Positions 37,218-48,481 of a stretch of DNA of 64,000 nucleotides are shown piece by piece. Source of the DNA: WHTI01 sp963826105 (GTDB lineage: Bacteria > Actinomycetota > CADDZG01 > WHSQ01); assembly GCA_963826105.1 (NCBI GenBank), contig CAWGWA010000013.1:434001-498000 (forward strand), in the 5' to 3' direction. How positions within the stretch are numbered: the first letter of the stretch is position 1; each line of letters opens with the position of its first letter. Position numbers and translations under genes: made by a program. A model generated the notes under the pieces. That model saw nothing but the letters and a program-made list of their open reading frames with translations. It ran no database searches and was not told where the DNA came from.

Positions 37218-37330
37218 TTGGCCGGTCGTCGAGACGACCGACTCTCGCCGACCTCGGGTGCTCAACCGGGTAGGACGCGCTCGATCTTCGCAAAACCTGG
37301 GTACAGGTGTTCGATAGTGGTGGTTGCATG

Positions 37331-37344
37331 CGAACAGATGTTCG
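37331..37344 (+). promoter_or_regulatory. LexA box A upstream of the LysM gene
   Basis: CGAACAGATGTTCG, a standard actinobacterial LexA box 113 bases before the LysM gene start. Confidence 0.88.
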
Positions 37345-37354
37345 GCTAATGTAG

Positions 37355-37368
37355 CGAACAGACGTTCG
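37355..37368 (+). promoter_or_regulatory. LexA box B upstream of the LysM gene
   Basis: CGAACAGACGTTCG, 24 bases downstream of box A (start to start), about two and a quarter helical turns. Paired boxes suggest tight LexA control. Confidence 0.88.
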
Positions 37369-37399
37369 CTTTGGGCCACCGGGAGCTGTGGGAGAAAAG

Positions 37400-37421
37400 T
37401 GTCACACCCCGTTCCTAGGCT
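37400..37421 (+). promoter_or_regulatory. PafBC/RecA-NDp-like promoter element of the LysM gene
   Basis: TGTCACAC, 8 bases, then TAGGCT (37416-37421): the same form as upstream of recA. It lies 36 bases before the ATG. The shared GTGTCACACCCC at two distant SOS genes is unlikely to be chance. Confidence 0.55.
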
Positions 37422-37456
37422 GAAGCGGTCAGGTAGCCGGATTCGGAGGGATGGGA

Positions 37457-37831
37457 ATGGCGGTCACGTACGAGGAGGTCGAGGCAAGCTTCAGGCCGGT
37501 GAGGCCTTCGTTAGGAGCCGCCCGCATCAGAGCCCGGGCTCGGAGCAGGCGCCGGCGCGTCGTTCGGCGGAGGCTCTCGACCGGCGTGGTCATGGTCACG
37601 ATCATCGTCATGGTCCTGATGGGTGGGGGTTCGTCGATCGCCTCGAGGCCCGGGGCCCCCGATTCGGTGGTGCTCAAGTCGGGGGACACCCTGTGGGGAC
37701 TGGCCGAGCGCTTCGCCCCCGTGGGGATCGACAAGCGGGCTTACGTGGACGCGATCTACGCCCTCAACGGCATCTCCGGCGCCCCTCAAGCGGGCCTCCG
37801 GATCGAGCTTCCGGGGCCCGGCCGGGGCTAG
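37457..37831 (+). CDS. LysM-domain SOS protein, probable cell-division inhibitor (YneA/ChiZ/DivS-like)
   Basis: A 124-residue protein from the ATG at 37457, which has GGAGGG at proper spacing (the ATG at 37451 does not). A basic N-terminal region, one membrane helix (about residues 42-58, VVMVTIIVMVLMGGGSS) and a C-terminal LysM domain (SGDTLWGLAERFAP) match the SOS-induced division suppressors found beside lexA in Firmicutes and actinobacteria. Two LexA boxes and a PafBC-like element precede it. Those relatives delay septation after DNA damage; the mechanism here is inferred. Confidence 0.8.
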   Translation: MAVTYEEVEASFRPVRPSLGAARIRARARSRRRRVVRRRLSTGVVMVTIIVMVLMGGGSSIASRPGAPDSVVLKSGDTLWGLAERFAPVGIDKRAYVDAIYALNGISGAPQAGLRIELPGPGRG

Positions 37832-37875
37832 CGTTCGCGCTCGCGAAATCAAGCGGATCTTTTTTCCCCATAGGC

Positions 37876-37904
37876 TTGATTCTGATGGCGCACGGGCGTA
37901 ATTT
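37876..37904 (+). promoter_or_regulatory. Promoter of nrdJ
   Basis: TTGATT (37876-37881) and TAATTT (37899-37904) are 17 bases apart. The expected transcript start near 37911 lies just before the two NrdR boxes. Confidence 0.55.
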
Positions 37905-37920
37905 CACTCTTGTCATTCAC

Positions 37921-37965
37921 ACCACATCTTGTGGTTCGGGCCGCCGGAGGCCCAACATCTCGTGG
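37921..37965 (+). promoter_or_regulatory. Tandem NrdR boxes upstream of nrdJ
   Basis: ACCACATCTTGTGG (37921-37934) and CCAACATCTCGTGG (37952-37965) are two similar near-palindromes 31 bases apart, the three-turn spacing usual for NrdR boxes. nrdR lies at 46210. Repression of nrdJ by NrdR at high dATP is the inferred role. Confidence 0.75.
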
Positions 37966-38040
37966 TTTGGGGCTTCGGATAGCGGGCCAGGGATGGGATA
38001 ATCGGGGTTGGAACGAAAGGCATAAAGGGGGGTTTCGCCG

Positions 38041-40854
<2,814 letters not shown>

Positions 40855-40865
40855 GCGAGGGGCCT

Positions 40866-41063
40866 ATGGCAGCCAAGAGCAAGCAACGTAAGTGCACCGA
40901 ATGTGGGGTCGGGCTCGAGCCCGGCCTCACCGCGTGCCCCCTCTGCGGTGCCGATGCGGCCGTACCCACCGGGGCCCTGATCACCGAGGAGGGTGACTAC
41001 CAGGCCAAGGTCCGAAAGCTCCGGGACGAACTGAGGAAGCTGAGAGAGGACGGGGCCGCCTAA
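40866..41063 (+). CDS. Small zinc-ribbon protein
   Basis: A 65-residue protein from the ATG at 40866, 11 bases after the nrdJ stop. Two CxxC knuckles (CTECG and CPLCG) form a zinc ribbon, followed by a charged helix (AKVRKLRDELRKLRED). Such small proteins often bind nucleic acid or a partner protein; no function is known. Its location suggests co-transcription with nrdJ. Confidence 0.7.
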   Translation: MAAKSKQRKCTECGVGLEPGLTACPLCGADAAVPTGALITEEGDYQAKVRKLRDELRKLREDGAA

Positions 41064-41226
41064 AAAGACACTTTGAGTACCATTCCGTGCGGCCCGCCGC
41101 ACGAAATGAAGCTCAAAGGCGATTTCTGTGCGGCCTGGGGCCGAACTTCTGGGGGTCCGGCGGCGTCTGATGGGCGTGAGGTGCGAAGATGACATCCGTC
41201 CCAGATAGATGCCGGCGGGGGGAACT

Positions 41227-41769
41227 GTGCAGGAGCCGGATCCGCGAACCGTCGAAGCGGCTCGCCGCGGAGACCTCGCGGCGTTCGAGGAGATCGTGCG
41301 CGGGTCCCAGGCCGACGTCTGGCGGTTCGTGTTCCACCTCGCCCGAGACGAGGGGATCGCGGACGACATCACTCAGGACGCCTTCATCAAAGCCTTCCGC
41401 AACATCAAGCGCTACCGGGGCGATTCCCGGTTCTCTACCTGGCTGTTCTCCATCGCTCGCAACTGCGCGATGGACGAGTTCCGTCGCTCCGGACGGAGGC
41501 GGAAGCTCGAGGCCGAGATGGAGTTCCAGCCTCATGCCCCCGAGTTCGACCAGACGCGCAGCTACGACATCCGCGAAGCACTCAAGTCGCTCTCACTCGA
41601 TGTTAGGGAGCCACTGGTGATGATCGATCTTTTCGGGCTCACCTACCGAGATGTCTCCGATGTATTGGGGGTTCCGGTGGGAACGATCAAGAGCCGGGTC
41701 CATCGCGCCAGGATGCTGCTGGCGGGGATGTTCGCCGAAGGTGAGAGGGGGGAGACCGGTGAGCTCTGA
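41227..41769 (+). CDS. ECF-family RNA polymerase sigma factor
   Basis: About 180 residues from the GTG at 41227, preceded by GGGGGAAC. Region 2 (ITQDAFIKAFRNIKRYRGDSR, FSTWLFSIARNCAMDEFRR) and region 4 (FGLTYRDVSDVLGVPVGTIKSRVHRAR) are both clear. ECF factors bring polymerase to envelope-stress promoters and are held inactive by a membrane anti-sigma. The anti-sigma gene overlaps its end by 11 bases. Confidence 0.93.
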   Translation: MQEPDPRTVEAARRGDLAAFEEIVRGSQADVWRFVFHLARDEGIADDITQDAFIKAFRNIKRYRGDSRFSTWLFSIARNCAMDEFRRSGRRRKLEAEMEFQPHAPEFDQTRSYDIREALKSLSLDVREPLVMIDLFGLTYRDVSDVLGVPVGTIKSRVHRARMLLAGMFAEGERGETGEL

Positions 41770-42139
41770 GATGCACGAGCACTATCGGGACGATCTCTCC
41801 GCCTACATCGACGGGGAGCTGCCAGCGAACGAACGGCGCGCACTCGAGGAACACCTCGATGGCTGTGCCGAGTGCCGGGCGCTCGAGACTCGGCTGCGTG
41901 CGGTCGACGGTGCCGTCAGGCTGCATCCCGTCGGGCCGGTCCCGAATCTCACCGGCGACATCATGGAACGCCTCGGCGACCGAAAGACCGGTGGTCCTGC
42001 GGCGGGCGGAACGTTTCCGTCGCATCCGCATCGCCGGAGTGGCCGCGGCCGTGACGATCGCCCTTCTGATCGGATCGTCCGTTCCCTTGGCTGCGCGAGG
42101 GAAACATGGCCTCGGCCGCCGAGATCACCGGTTCCGTGA
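41759..42139 (+). CDS. Anti-sigma factor, N-terminal zinc-finger part
   Basis: Starts at a GTG overlapping the sigma gene. The first 60 residues carry the zf-HC2 anti-sigma motif (DDLSAYIDGELPANERRALE, then HLDGCAECRALE with HxxxCxxC), which binds the sigma factor. After GDRKTGG near 41995 the protein logic moves to another frame, where a membrane helix (IRIAGVAAAVTIALLIGSS) is read, and then to the frame starting at 42106. This suggests one transmembrane anti-sigma split by two single-base changes. Confidence 0.72.
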   Translation: MSSEMHEHYRDDLSAYIDGELPANERRALEEHLDGCAECRALETRLRAVDGAVRLHPVGPVPNLTGDIMERLGDRKTGGPAAGGTFPSHPHRRSGRGRDDRPSDRIVRSLGCARETWPRPPRSPVP

Positions 42140-43548
42140 GGGAAGCGGCGCGCAGTCTCGAGTCGTACCAGGCGAGTTACGAGATCGTGGAGCGCGGCTG
42201 GCATCCCGACGTCCCGGTCCGGCGCTTCAACGTCGAGGTCTCCTTCAGCTCACCGGAGACTATGAGCCTGACGATCGACGACGAGACCCCCTATCCATCA
42301 TCGATCTGGCCGAGGAACGACGTCGAGCTCCTCGCCGACGCGGACGGGTGGTGGATCCAGGAGCCGAGTCTCTGCCCCACGGATGCATTGCCGAACTGCG
42401 AGAGCACCCAGACCGACGAACGAGGAGTCACGAGCCGCCAACCGTTCGACGGGACCAACCGGCTTCCGACCGACCTCATCGTGCCGCTGGAGACGCTCGC
42501 CGCGTCGGAGAGCTTCTCGGTTGTCGGGCAGACCACAGTGGCCGGACGCGATGCCTACGAGCTCGAGATGGAGTTCCGCGACGCGCTGCCGTTCGTCACT
42601 GCGATCCAGGCGGGAGGATCGTGGCGAGAGTTCGAGCCGACCGACCGGGTGCGGATGCTCATCGATGGCGAGACCTGGTTCCCCCTGAAGGTCAGTGTTA
42701 CGCCGGGCTCGGCCACCCGCCCCGCCCTGACCGTGAGCGCGGTAACGCTCGATGACGATCCTCCCGAGACGCCCGATCTCGTGGTGCCGGTTGAAGGCAG
42801 TATCAGGGACGGTGGTTGGGCGCCAAAGAACCCGGAAACGCTCGACGTTCCGACCCCTGAGTACCTCGCTGGTCTCGAGCCCTACCGCGCCGGAACCACT
42901 TCGACCGGCCGGGATGTGCTGACCTACACCCGCGGGCTGACGTGGTTGAAGATCACGTGCGTGCAAAGACGCCGCGACTCCTATCCGCTCACAGCCGAGC
43001 CCGTCAGGCTCTCCGGGAACCGGCCCGCCTACTACCTGCCGGCCGCATCCGATCTGAGACGCAGGGTCGACCTCTTCACGGAGGACGAGCACCTGTTCAT
43101 CGAATCGAACCTGCCGCGCGAGGTTCTGATCGATGTCGCCGGCTCCATCCCGGTGGAAACGATCGAGGGTCCCGCTCAGGAGCGAGCCGAAGTGGTGACC
43201 GTCGATGAGGCCTTGGACCTGCCGTTCACCCGGACCCCGTCGTACCTCCCGGAGGGCTACCGCGCGAGTGCCGCGTACCTGGCCCCCGATGGCTCGAGCG
43301 TGGTCGTGTACCGGCGGCCTCAGATCGAGTTCGACGGGCTCGGTATCGAACTCGTCCAATCGGATTCGGTGGCGTTCCTCCCTGCCTCGTCCCTGGATTT
43401 CGAGACGATCCGGATCGACGGCACCCTCGCTCGCTGGTCACCGGAGGCCGGAGAGCTTCAGTGGATCGATGGCGATGTGTACCGGTCGATCACCGCCCCG
43501 TCTCTCGATCTTGGGACCGTGGCGGCCATCGCCGAGGGATTGCGGTGA
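42106..43548 (+). CDS. Extracytoplasmic RseB/MucB-like part of the anti-sigma factor
   Basis: A 480-residue open frame. It begins inside what should be the periplasm-facing side after the membrane helix read in the adjacent frame (42020-42100). The first half (SYQASYEIVERGW, TYPLKV-like ETWFPLKVSVT) resembles lipid-sensing LolA/RseB folds that hold a signal ligand; the second half holds further domains including YLPEGYRASAAYLAPDGSSV, similar to DUF4367-like modules. It likely senses envelope stress. The downstream M15 peptidase gene overlaps its stop by 4 bases. Confidence 0.68.
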   Translation: MASAAEITGSVREAARSLESYQASYEIVERGWHPDVPVRRFNVEVSFSSPETMSLTIDDETPYPSSIWPRNDVELLADADGWWIQEPSLCPTDALPNCESTQTDERGVTSRQPFDGTNRLPTDLIVPLETLAASESFSVVGQTTVAGRDAYELEMEFRDALPFVTAIQAGGSWREFEPTDRVRMLIDGETWFPLKVSVTPGSATRPALTVSAVTLDDDPPETPDLVVPVEGSIRDGGWAPKNPETLDVPTPEYLAGLEPYRAGTTSTGRDVLTYTRGLTWLKITCVQRRRDSYPLTAEPVRLSGNRPAYYLPAASDLRRRVDLFTEDEHLFIESNLPREVLIDVAGSIPVETIEGPAQERAEVVTVDEALDLPFTRTPSYLPEGYRASAAYLAPDGSSVVVYRRPQIEFDGLGIELVQSDSVAFLPASSLDFETIRIDGTLARWSPEAGELQWIDGDVYRSITAPSLDLGTVAAIAEGLR

Positions 43549-44768
43549 CCGGATTCAGGAAAGCGACCGGCACCGTCTCATCGATCCTCGTAGGGATCGT
43601 CATCGGTGCGGTGATCACCCTCGGACTCGGGGGCCAGATCGCAGACGACAACTCGACTCCTGCGCCGCGCTCGTCGCCAACTCCGTCACCTCCCGAACTC
43701 ACCGGCAACAAGGGGGGCGGTAAGAAGGGGGGAACCACGCTGCTCGCGTGGACGACCAGCGGGATCGATACTGCGGCGCTGCGCACCGTGGCAAAGGCTC
43801 CCGGGGTCGCGGGAGCGACACGGCTGGTGGCCGGCACCGACTGGATCGCCAAGACCAAGACCGAAGACGGAACGGTTGTGGACCTCCCTGGTGAGGGCCG
43901 GTTCATCCCACTCGACATCGCGATCGTCGATCCCGTCGGGTACTCGGAGTTCGTCAAACCCTCCGAGCGACAACTGATCCGTTCACTAGACGCCGATCAC
44001 GTGGCGCTGTCTGAGACCGGAGCGGAACTCCGCCGTGCGCGCCCCGGCATGAAGATCAAGTTCCGCGATCGCGTCGTGACCGTCGCCGGCATCGTCGCCG
44101 ACGAGACTGCCCGCGGGTACGAGGCGTTGATCGGTGGGGGAGTGCCCGACTCGTGGTCCCGAACCTATCCATTCCTGCTCGTGGCCCTCGAACGTTCTTC
44201 GGTGCGCCCCAAGATCCGAGCGCGTCTGGAGGACTCGGTCGGGATCGGCACGCCGCTTCGCATCAGAGGAGAGGGAGAGACGCCGTTCCTGCGCTACGGA
44301 GATTCGGTCATGTCCGAGGCGTACGTGAAGGAACGCTTCGGAGAGTTCGCGGCGACCCCGCTTCCCGATGGGACCCTCGATGTCGATCCGAGCTGGCGCG
44401 CCGCTCACATCGTGACCCGCCCGGTTCCGATCTTCGGGGAGGTGACCTGCAACCGAGCGCTCATCCCGCAGCTGCGCAGCGTGCTCGATGTCATAGTCGG
44501 GCGCGGCCTCGAGCATCTCATCACCAGTAGCTTCGGCGGCTGTTACTCACCCAGAACCATCATCTCGGGCCCGGGCGCGAGGTTGTCGCATCACGCCTAC
44601 GGGATCGCGGTTGACCTCAACGTGGCGGAGAACGGTTACGGACGTCAGCCTCGGCTCGATCAGAGGATCGTCGAGATCTTCGAGTCGCAGGGGTTCACCT
44701 GGGGCGGGCGATGGCTGGTTCCCGACGGGATGCACTTCGAGTGGTCGAGGTTCCCCGGAACCGATTGA
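43545..44768 (+). CDS. Membrane-anchored M15-type peptidase (VanY-like)
   Basis: About 407 residues starting at GTGA overlapping the previous stop. One N-terminal membrane helix (VGIVIGAVITLGLG), a Pro/Ser linker and a roughly 230-residue domain of unknown type come first. The C-terminal zinc peptidase motifs are SHHAYGIAVDLNV and PDGMHFEW, the His/Asp/His pattern of D-alanyl-D-alanine carboxypeptidases. It probably trims peptidoglycan stem peptides outside the membrane. Coupling to the sigma/anti-sigma operon suggests a wall-stress response. Confidence 0.82.
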   Translation: MTGFRKATGTVSSILVGIVIGAVITLGLGGQIADDNSTPAPRSSPTPSPPELTGNKGGGKKGGTTLLAWTTSGIDTAALRTVAKAPGVAGATRLVAGTDWIAKTKTEDGTVVDLPGEGRFIPLDIAIVDPVGYSEFVKPSERQLIRSLDADHVALSETGAELRRARPGMKIKFRDRVVTVAGIVADETARGYEALIGGGVPDSWSRTYPFLLVALERSSVRPKIRARLEDSVGIGTPLRIRGEGETPFLRYGDSVMSEAYVKERFGEFAATPLPDGTLDVDPSWRAAHIVTRPVPIFGEVTCNRALIPQLRSVLDVIVGRGLEHLITSSFGGCYSPRTIISGPGARLSHHAYGIAVDLNVAENGYGRQPRLDQRIVEIFESQGFTWGGRWLVPDGMHFEWSRFPGTD

Positions 44769-44769
44769 C

Positions 44770-46149
44770 TCAGGGGCCAGTGGAACCGGCGGGATACTCC
44801 AGTAGTTCGGGCGTGCCCGCAGCCCAGGTCTCGAGGATCGGTTCCATGATGCGCCACGACTCCTCGGCTTCGTCGTTGCGGATCGACAGGGTTGGGTCTC
44901 CCTCGAGCACGTCGAGAAGCAGACGTGCGTAGGCGTGTTGATGCTGTGGTGGGAACGCGACCGAGAGGTCGATGTCTTCCAGCTTGAAGGGATCTCCCTC
45001 GCCGTTCACGTTGACTCTGAGGTGGACCTCGTCGGGATTGAACGAGATCTCGAGGACGTTCTGACAAGCCGCAGTGTCCTTGAAGGCGAGGTGAGGGACT
45101 TCCTTGAACGTGACCTTCACGTACGCTCGTGCGTCACGGAGCGACTTCCCTGCGCGCAACGTGAACGGAACGCCCGCCCAGCGCCAGTTCCCTAGCGATA
45201 GCTTCACCTGCGCGTAGGTCTCGATGTTCCTCGTGCCGTCGATGCCCGGTTCGTCGACGAAGTTGGGAACCTCGCGCTCGCCGATCTTCCCGGCGGTGTA
45301 CCGAGCCCTGACCGTGTCCGCCTTGATGTCGGTCGGGGACATGGTTTGGACCGAGCGCAGAACCGCGACCTTCGCATCGCGGAAGTCCTTCTCGAGCAGC
45401 GAGGAGGGCGGCTCCATCGCGATCAGGGCGAGCACCTGCAGGAGATGGTTCTGCAGCATGTCCTTCAAAGCTCCCGTGCGGTCGTAGTAGGACGCGCGGT
45501 TCTCGACGGTGAGGGATTCGTCCCAGATGATGTCGACCGACTCAACATGCTGGTTGTTCCACAGTGGCTCGAGGATCCGGTTGGCGAACCGAAGCCCGAG
45601 GATGTTCTGCACCGTTTGCTTGTGGAGGAAGTGGTCGGTCCTGAAGATGATGTTCTCGGGGAAGTGAGCGCGCAGGCTGCGGTTCAGATCCTGGGCCGAT
45701 GCGAGGTCCTCCCCGAACGGCTTCTCGATGACGATGACGCTGCCTTCTGGAAGACCGGCGCGCCCGAGGGACTCGATAGTGGGCTTGAAGAACCTCGGCG
45801 GAAGCGCGAGGTAGGCGACCAGAGGGGAGTCGATGTCCGAGATGGCCGCCTCGACCTGATGGGGGTCGGTGACGTCCGCCTCGGCATAGTCGAGGGCTTC
45901 CACGATCGCATCGCGAGAGGCCCCCTCGATCTCGCCGGCGTGTTCGGCGAGCTCCGCGGTCATGTGGGTCTTGAACTCGACCGTGGTCAGATCCGCGATG
46001 TCGACTCCGACGATCCGGAAACCCCTGGGGAGCTCGCCCGATGCATGGAGCTCGGCTAGGCCCGGCAGCAGCAGCCTAGAGGCAAGGTCTCCGGAGGCCC
46101 CGAAGATCACAAGGTTGCAGAGGGCCTCGGCGCGACTCTTCGTCTTCAT
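44770..46149 (-). CDS. zwf: Glucose-6-phosphate dehydrogenase
   Basis: A 459-residue enzyme. The NADP-binding GASGDLASR motif sits at residues 18-26. The substrate motif, usually RIDHYLGKE, reads RTDHFLHKQTVQN, a variant I associate with a shorter actinobacterial subfamily; the His and Lys are kept. GLRFANRILEPLWN and ATREE-like regions are standard. It makes 6-phosphogluconolactone and NADPH. It stands alone here, convergent with the M15 gene (one base between stops) and divergent from nrdR. Confidence 0.93.
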   Translation of the reverse strand: MKTKSRAEALCNLVIFGASGDLASRLLLPGLAELHASGELPRGFRIVGVDIADLTTVEFKTHMTAELAEHAGEIEGASRDAIVEALDYAEADVTDPHQVEAAISDIDSPLVAYLALPPRFFKPTIESLGRAGLPEGSVIVIEKPFGEDLASAQDLNRSLRAHFPENIIFRTDHFLHKQTVQNILGLRFANRILEPLWNNQHVESVDIIWDESLTVENRASYYDRTGALKDMLQNHLLQVLALIAMEPPSSLLEKDFRDAKVAVLRSVQTMSPTDIKADTVRARYTAGKIGEREVPNFVDEPGIDGTRNIETYAQVKLSLGNWRWAGVPFTLRAGKSLRDARAYVKVTFKEVPHLAFKDTAACQNVLEISFNPDEVHLRVNVNGEGDPFKLEDIDLSVAFPPQHQHAYARLLLDVLEGDPTLSIRNDEAEESWRIMEPILETWAAGTPELLEYPAGSTGP

Positions 46150-46209
46150 CCACCGTGACTACCACACCCCCTTACGATGGAGGCCATGGCGATCGTGAAG
46201 GGGCTCTAG

Positions 46210-46674
46210 GTGCGCTGTCCTGTCTGTTCCCACGAGGAAGACAAGGTCGTCGACTCGCGCGTGACGGAGGACGGACGGGCCATCCGGCGCCGACGCGAAT
46301 GCCTGAGCTGCGCCAGCCGCTACACGACGTTCGAAAGGATCGAGGACGCCCCCCTCATGGTCATCAAGAGGAACGGGGACGAGGTCGCCTTCGACCGTCA
46401 GAAGATCGCCGAGGGCCTCCGTATGGCGAGCAAGAACCGGCCTGTTGACGATGTTCAGATCGAAGCGATCGTCGATGAGGTGGAGCAGAAGGTTCGGTCC
46501 AACGGCAAGCGCACGGTCACCTCGGCAGAGATCGGACGTGAGGTTCTCGACCGGCTGCGTGCCCTGGACGACGTCGCCTACCTGCGATTCGCGTCGGTGT
46601 ACAAGGGCTTCCAGGAACTTACCGACTTCGAGAAGGAACTCCTCTCACTGCTGAAGAGGAACAAAAGCGGGTGA
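46210..46674 (+). CDS. nrdR: Transcriptional repressor NrdR
   Basis: A 154-residue protein starting at a GTG. The N-terminal zinc ribbon (CPVCSHEEDKVVDSR, CLSCASRYTTFER) and the ATP-cone (VIKRNGDEVAFDRQKI) are diagnostic. It senses ATP/dATP and represses ribonucleotide reductase genes. Two matching boxes occur upstream of nrdJ in this window. The dut gene overlaps its stop by 4 bases. Confidence 0.97.
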   Translation: MRCPVCSHEEDKVVDSRVTEDGRAIRRRRECLSCASRYTTFERIEDAPLMVIKRNGDEVAFDRQKIAEGLRMASKNRPVDDVQIEAIVDEVEQKVRSNGKRTVTSAEIGREVLDRLRALDDVAYLRFASVYKGFQELTDFEKELLSLLKRNKSG

Positions 46675-47102
46675 GGCTTCAGATCAAGTTGCTCCACCCC
46701 GACGCTCAGGCCCCTTCGTACGCGCATCCAGGTGACGCGGGCCTCGACCTGCGGTCGGTTGAGGATGTCGTCCTCAAGCCGGGGCAGCGCGCCGCCATCG
46801 CGACGGGCCTATCGGTGGCGATCCCCGATGGTTACGCCGGGTTCGTCCATGCCCGCTCGGGACGAGCTCTCAAGGAAGGGCTGGCGCTCCCCAACGCGCC
46901 CGGTCTCATCGACGCTGGATTCCGCGGCGAGCTGAAGGTGCTGCTCGTCAACCTAGATCCCGACACGCCGATCGAGATCCGTAAGGGCGAGAAGATCGCG
47001 CAGATGGTCATCCAGAAGGTCGAGAACGCCGTGATCGAAACGACCAAGACGCTCGATGAGACCTCCCGCGGCGACGGTGGGTTCGGAAGTACGGGGATCT
47101 GA
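46671..47102 (+). CDS. dut: dUTP diphosphatase
   Basis: A 143-residue protein starting at GTGA. The five trimeric dUTPase motifs are present: HPGDAGLDLRS, HARSGRALKEG, NAPGLIDAGFRGE, KGEKIAQMVI and the C-terminal RGDGGFGSTG arm. It hydrolyses dUTP to dUMP, lowering uracil misincorporation. Coupling to nrdR groups nucleotide-pool genes together. Confidence 0.97.
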   Translation: MRLQIKLLHPDAQAPSYAHPGDAGLDLRSVEDVVLKPGQRAAIATGLSVAIPDGYAGFVHARSGRALKEGLALPNAPGLIDAGFRGELKVLLVNLDPDTPIEIRKGEKIAQMVIQKVENAVIETTKTLDETSRGDGGFGSTGI

Positions 47103-47749
47103 TGCGTCGCTCCATCATCGTCCTGATCGTCGTCGGGATCATCGTGACCGCTGCGGTCCTTGTTGACATCTTCGCCAAGGGCATGGCCGAGCGCGCGGTG
47201 GCGACCTCGGTGCAGGAAGGACTCGAACTGGAGGAGGAGCCCGGAGTCGCGATCGGAAGCTTCCCCTTCATCGTTAACCTGCTGAACGGTGTCGTCCCCG
47301 AGGTGTCATTGGATGCCGAGAACGTCGGGCGGGGGCGGGTCAGGTTCGATCTCGTGACGCTCAACCTCAGCAACGTCAGGCTCGACACCTCCGCGCTGAT
47401 CTCGGGCGAAGCCGAGTCGATCACGATCGGAGGCGGGCATGGGAGGGCGGTGATGTCCGCGACGACATTGAGCCGCTTGCTTCGTCGAGAGGGTGTCGAT
47501 GCCACGATCGAGTTCATCGACGGCGAGGTCATCGTCTCGCCGGAGGGCTCGCTCGAGCAGGCGTCGGGCGAACTCACCCTCGAGGGCCGGAACCTGGTCC
47601 TGAGCTCCTCGCTGTTCCCCGAGTCCATCTCGTTGCCGTTGCCCGTCATCGCCGAGGGACTTACCTACCGCTCGCTCGAGATCGGCGAGGGCCAGGCACT
47701 TCTGGAGGTCGGTCTGTCGGCCGGCGAATTCCGCCTTCCGGAGGGCTAG
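47102..47749 (+). CDS. DUF2993 (LmeA-like) membrane-anchored protein
   Basis: A 215-residue protein whose ATG overlaps the dut stop (TGATG). One N-terminal membrane helix (IIVLIVVGIIVTAAVLVDIF) leads to an extracytoplasmic beta-rich domain with KGMAERAVATSVQ, GSFPFIVNLLNGVVPEVSLDAE and the ISLPLPVIAEGLTYRSLEIG end. This is the DUF2993 pattern of actinobacteria, lipid-binding in mycobacterial LmeA. A lipid-handling role is inferred. Confidence 0.85.
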   Translation: MRRSIIVLIVVGIIVTAAVLVDIFAKGMAERAVATSVQEGLELEEEPGVAIGSFPFIVNLLNGVVPEVSLDAENVGRGRVRFDLVTLNLSNVRLDTSALISGEAESITIGGGHGRAVMSATTLSRLLRREGVDATIEFIDGEVIVSPEGSLEQASGELTLEGRNLVLSSSLFPESISLPLPVIAEGLTYRSLEIGEGQALLEVGLSAGEFRLPEG

Positions 47750-47790
47750 CGCGCGGGCCTGAAAGGGGTGTTCGAGGGGGGAGCTTCCCC

Positions 47791-47796
47791 TATAAT
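47791..47796 (+). promoter_or_regulatory. -10 element of the tRNA-Gly gene
   Basis: A perfect TATAAT lies 12 bases before the tRNA. The -35 region (about 47768-47774) is weak. Confidence 0.65.
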
Positions 47797-47807
47797 GACC
47801 AATCGTT

Positions 47808-47882
47808 GCGGGCGTGGCTCAGTGGTAGAGCATCACCTTGCCAAGGTGAGGGTCGCCAGTTCGAATCTGGTCGCCCGCTCCA
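47808..47882 (+). tRNA. tRNA-Gly (anticodon GCC)
   Basis: The full cloverleaf can be read: acceptor GCGGGCG paired with CGCCCGC, D arm GCTC...GAGC, anticodon loop TTGCCAA in a CACC/GGTG stem, T arm GCCAG-TTCGAATC-TGG(T)C, and an encoded CCA end. It decodes GGC and GGT. A perfect -10 precedes it and a strong terminator follows. Confidence 0.97.
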
Positions 47883-47884
47883 AG

Positions 47885-47911
47885 AAAAGGCCCTGGTCAC
47901 AGGGCCTTTTT
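47885..47911. terminator. Intrinsic terminator after tRNA-Gly
   Basis: AAAAGGCCCTG (47885-47895) pairs perfectly with CAGGGCCTTTT (47900-47910), loop GTCA, with T-rich DNA on the plus side and A-rich DNA on the other. It can also end the convergent lipoprotein transcript. Confidence 0.9.
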
Positions 47912-47925
47912 CTTTGAACCAGCGC

Positions 47926-48481
47926 CTAGGGCAGTTCGATCCTCTCGAGGATCATCTCAACCTCGGCTTTCGTCTCATCCGACGCCTTCGGACCTATCCA
48001 GTAGCGAACGCTGACGCTCAGATCGCCGTGCCGCCAGCCCAGCACCTCTCGATACGGGACCTCGAGATGTATGTCGACCGAGTCGGAGAAGTCTGCGGCG
48101 GCGACTTCGCCGGGGAGGTGATGCTTCACTCCTCTGCCCGTCAACGCGAGGTGGAACGTGAGAGATACGAAGGCGTCAGCGGGGCGGAGCCTCTCGAGAC
48201 GGACGTAGCGGACGAAGCCGCCGAGCCCGTCTTCGTTCGCGTGGACGACGTTCTGGGTGATCTTCGGCCGGGTGGCGGCGACCAAGCCTCCGAAGGACTT
48301 CGTGCCGGCAGCCTTACTGTGCCAGTCGGCCGGGACGCCGAACCCGCCGCCGTCCTCAGGGATGCTCACCCAGCGGAGTTCGTGATGCGGCGACGCGGTA
48401 ACGACCGCGTCCTGACCGGTTCCAGTGCACGAGGTGAGGAGCACGAGAGCGATCAGCCCTAGACGGGACACAGCCTTCCGG

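Noticed and set aside
37832..38040. Cobalamin riboswitch before the B12-dependent nrdJ
   Set aside because: No B12-box sequence or long structured leader; the region holds a promoter and NrdR boxes instead.
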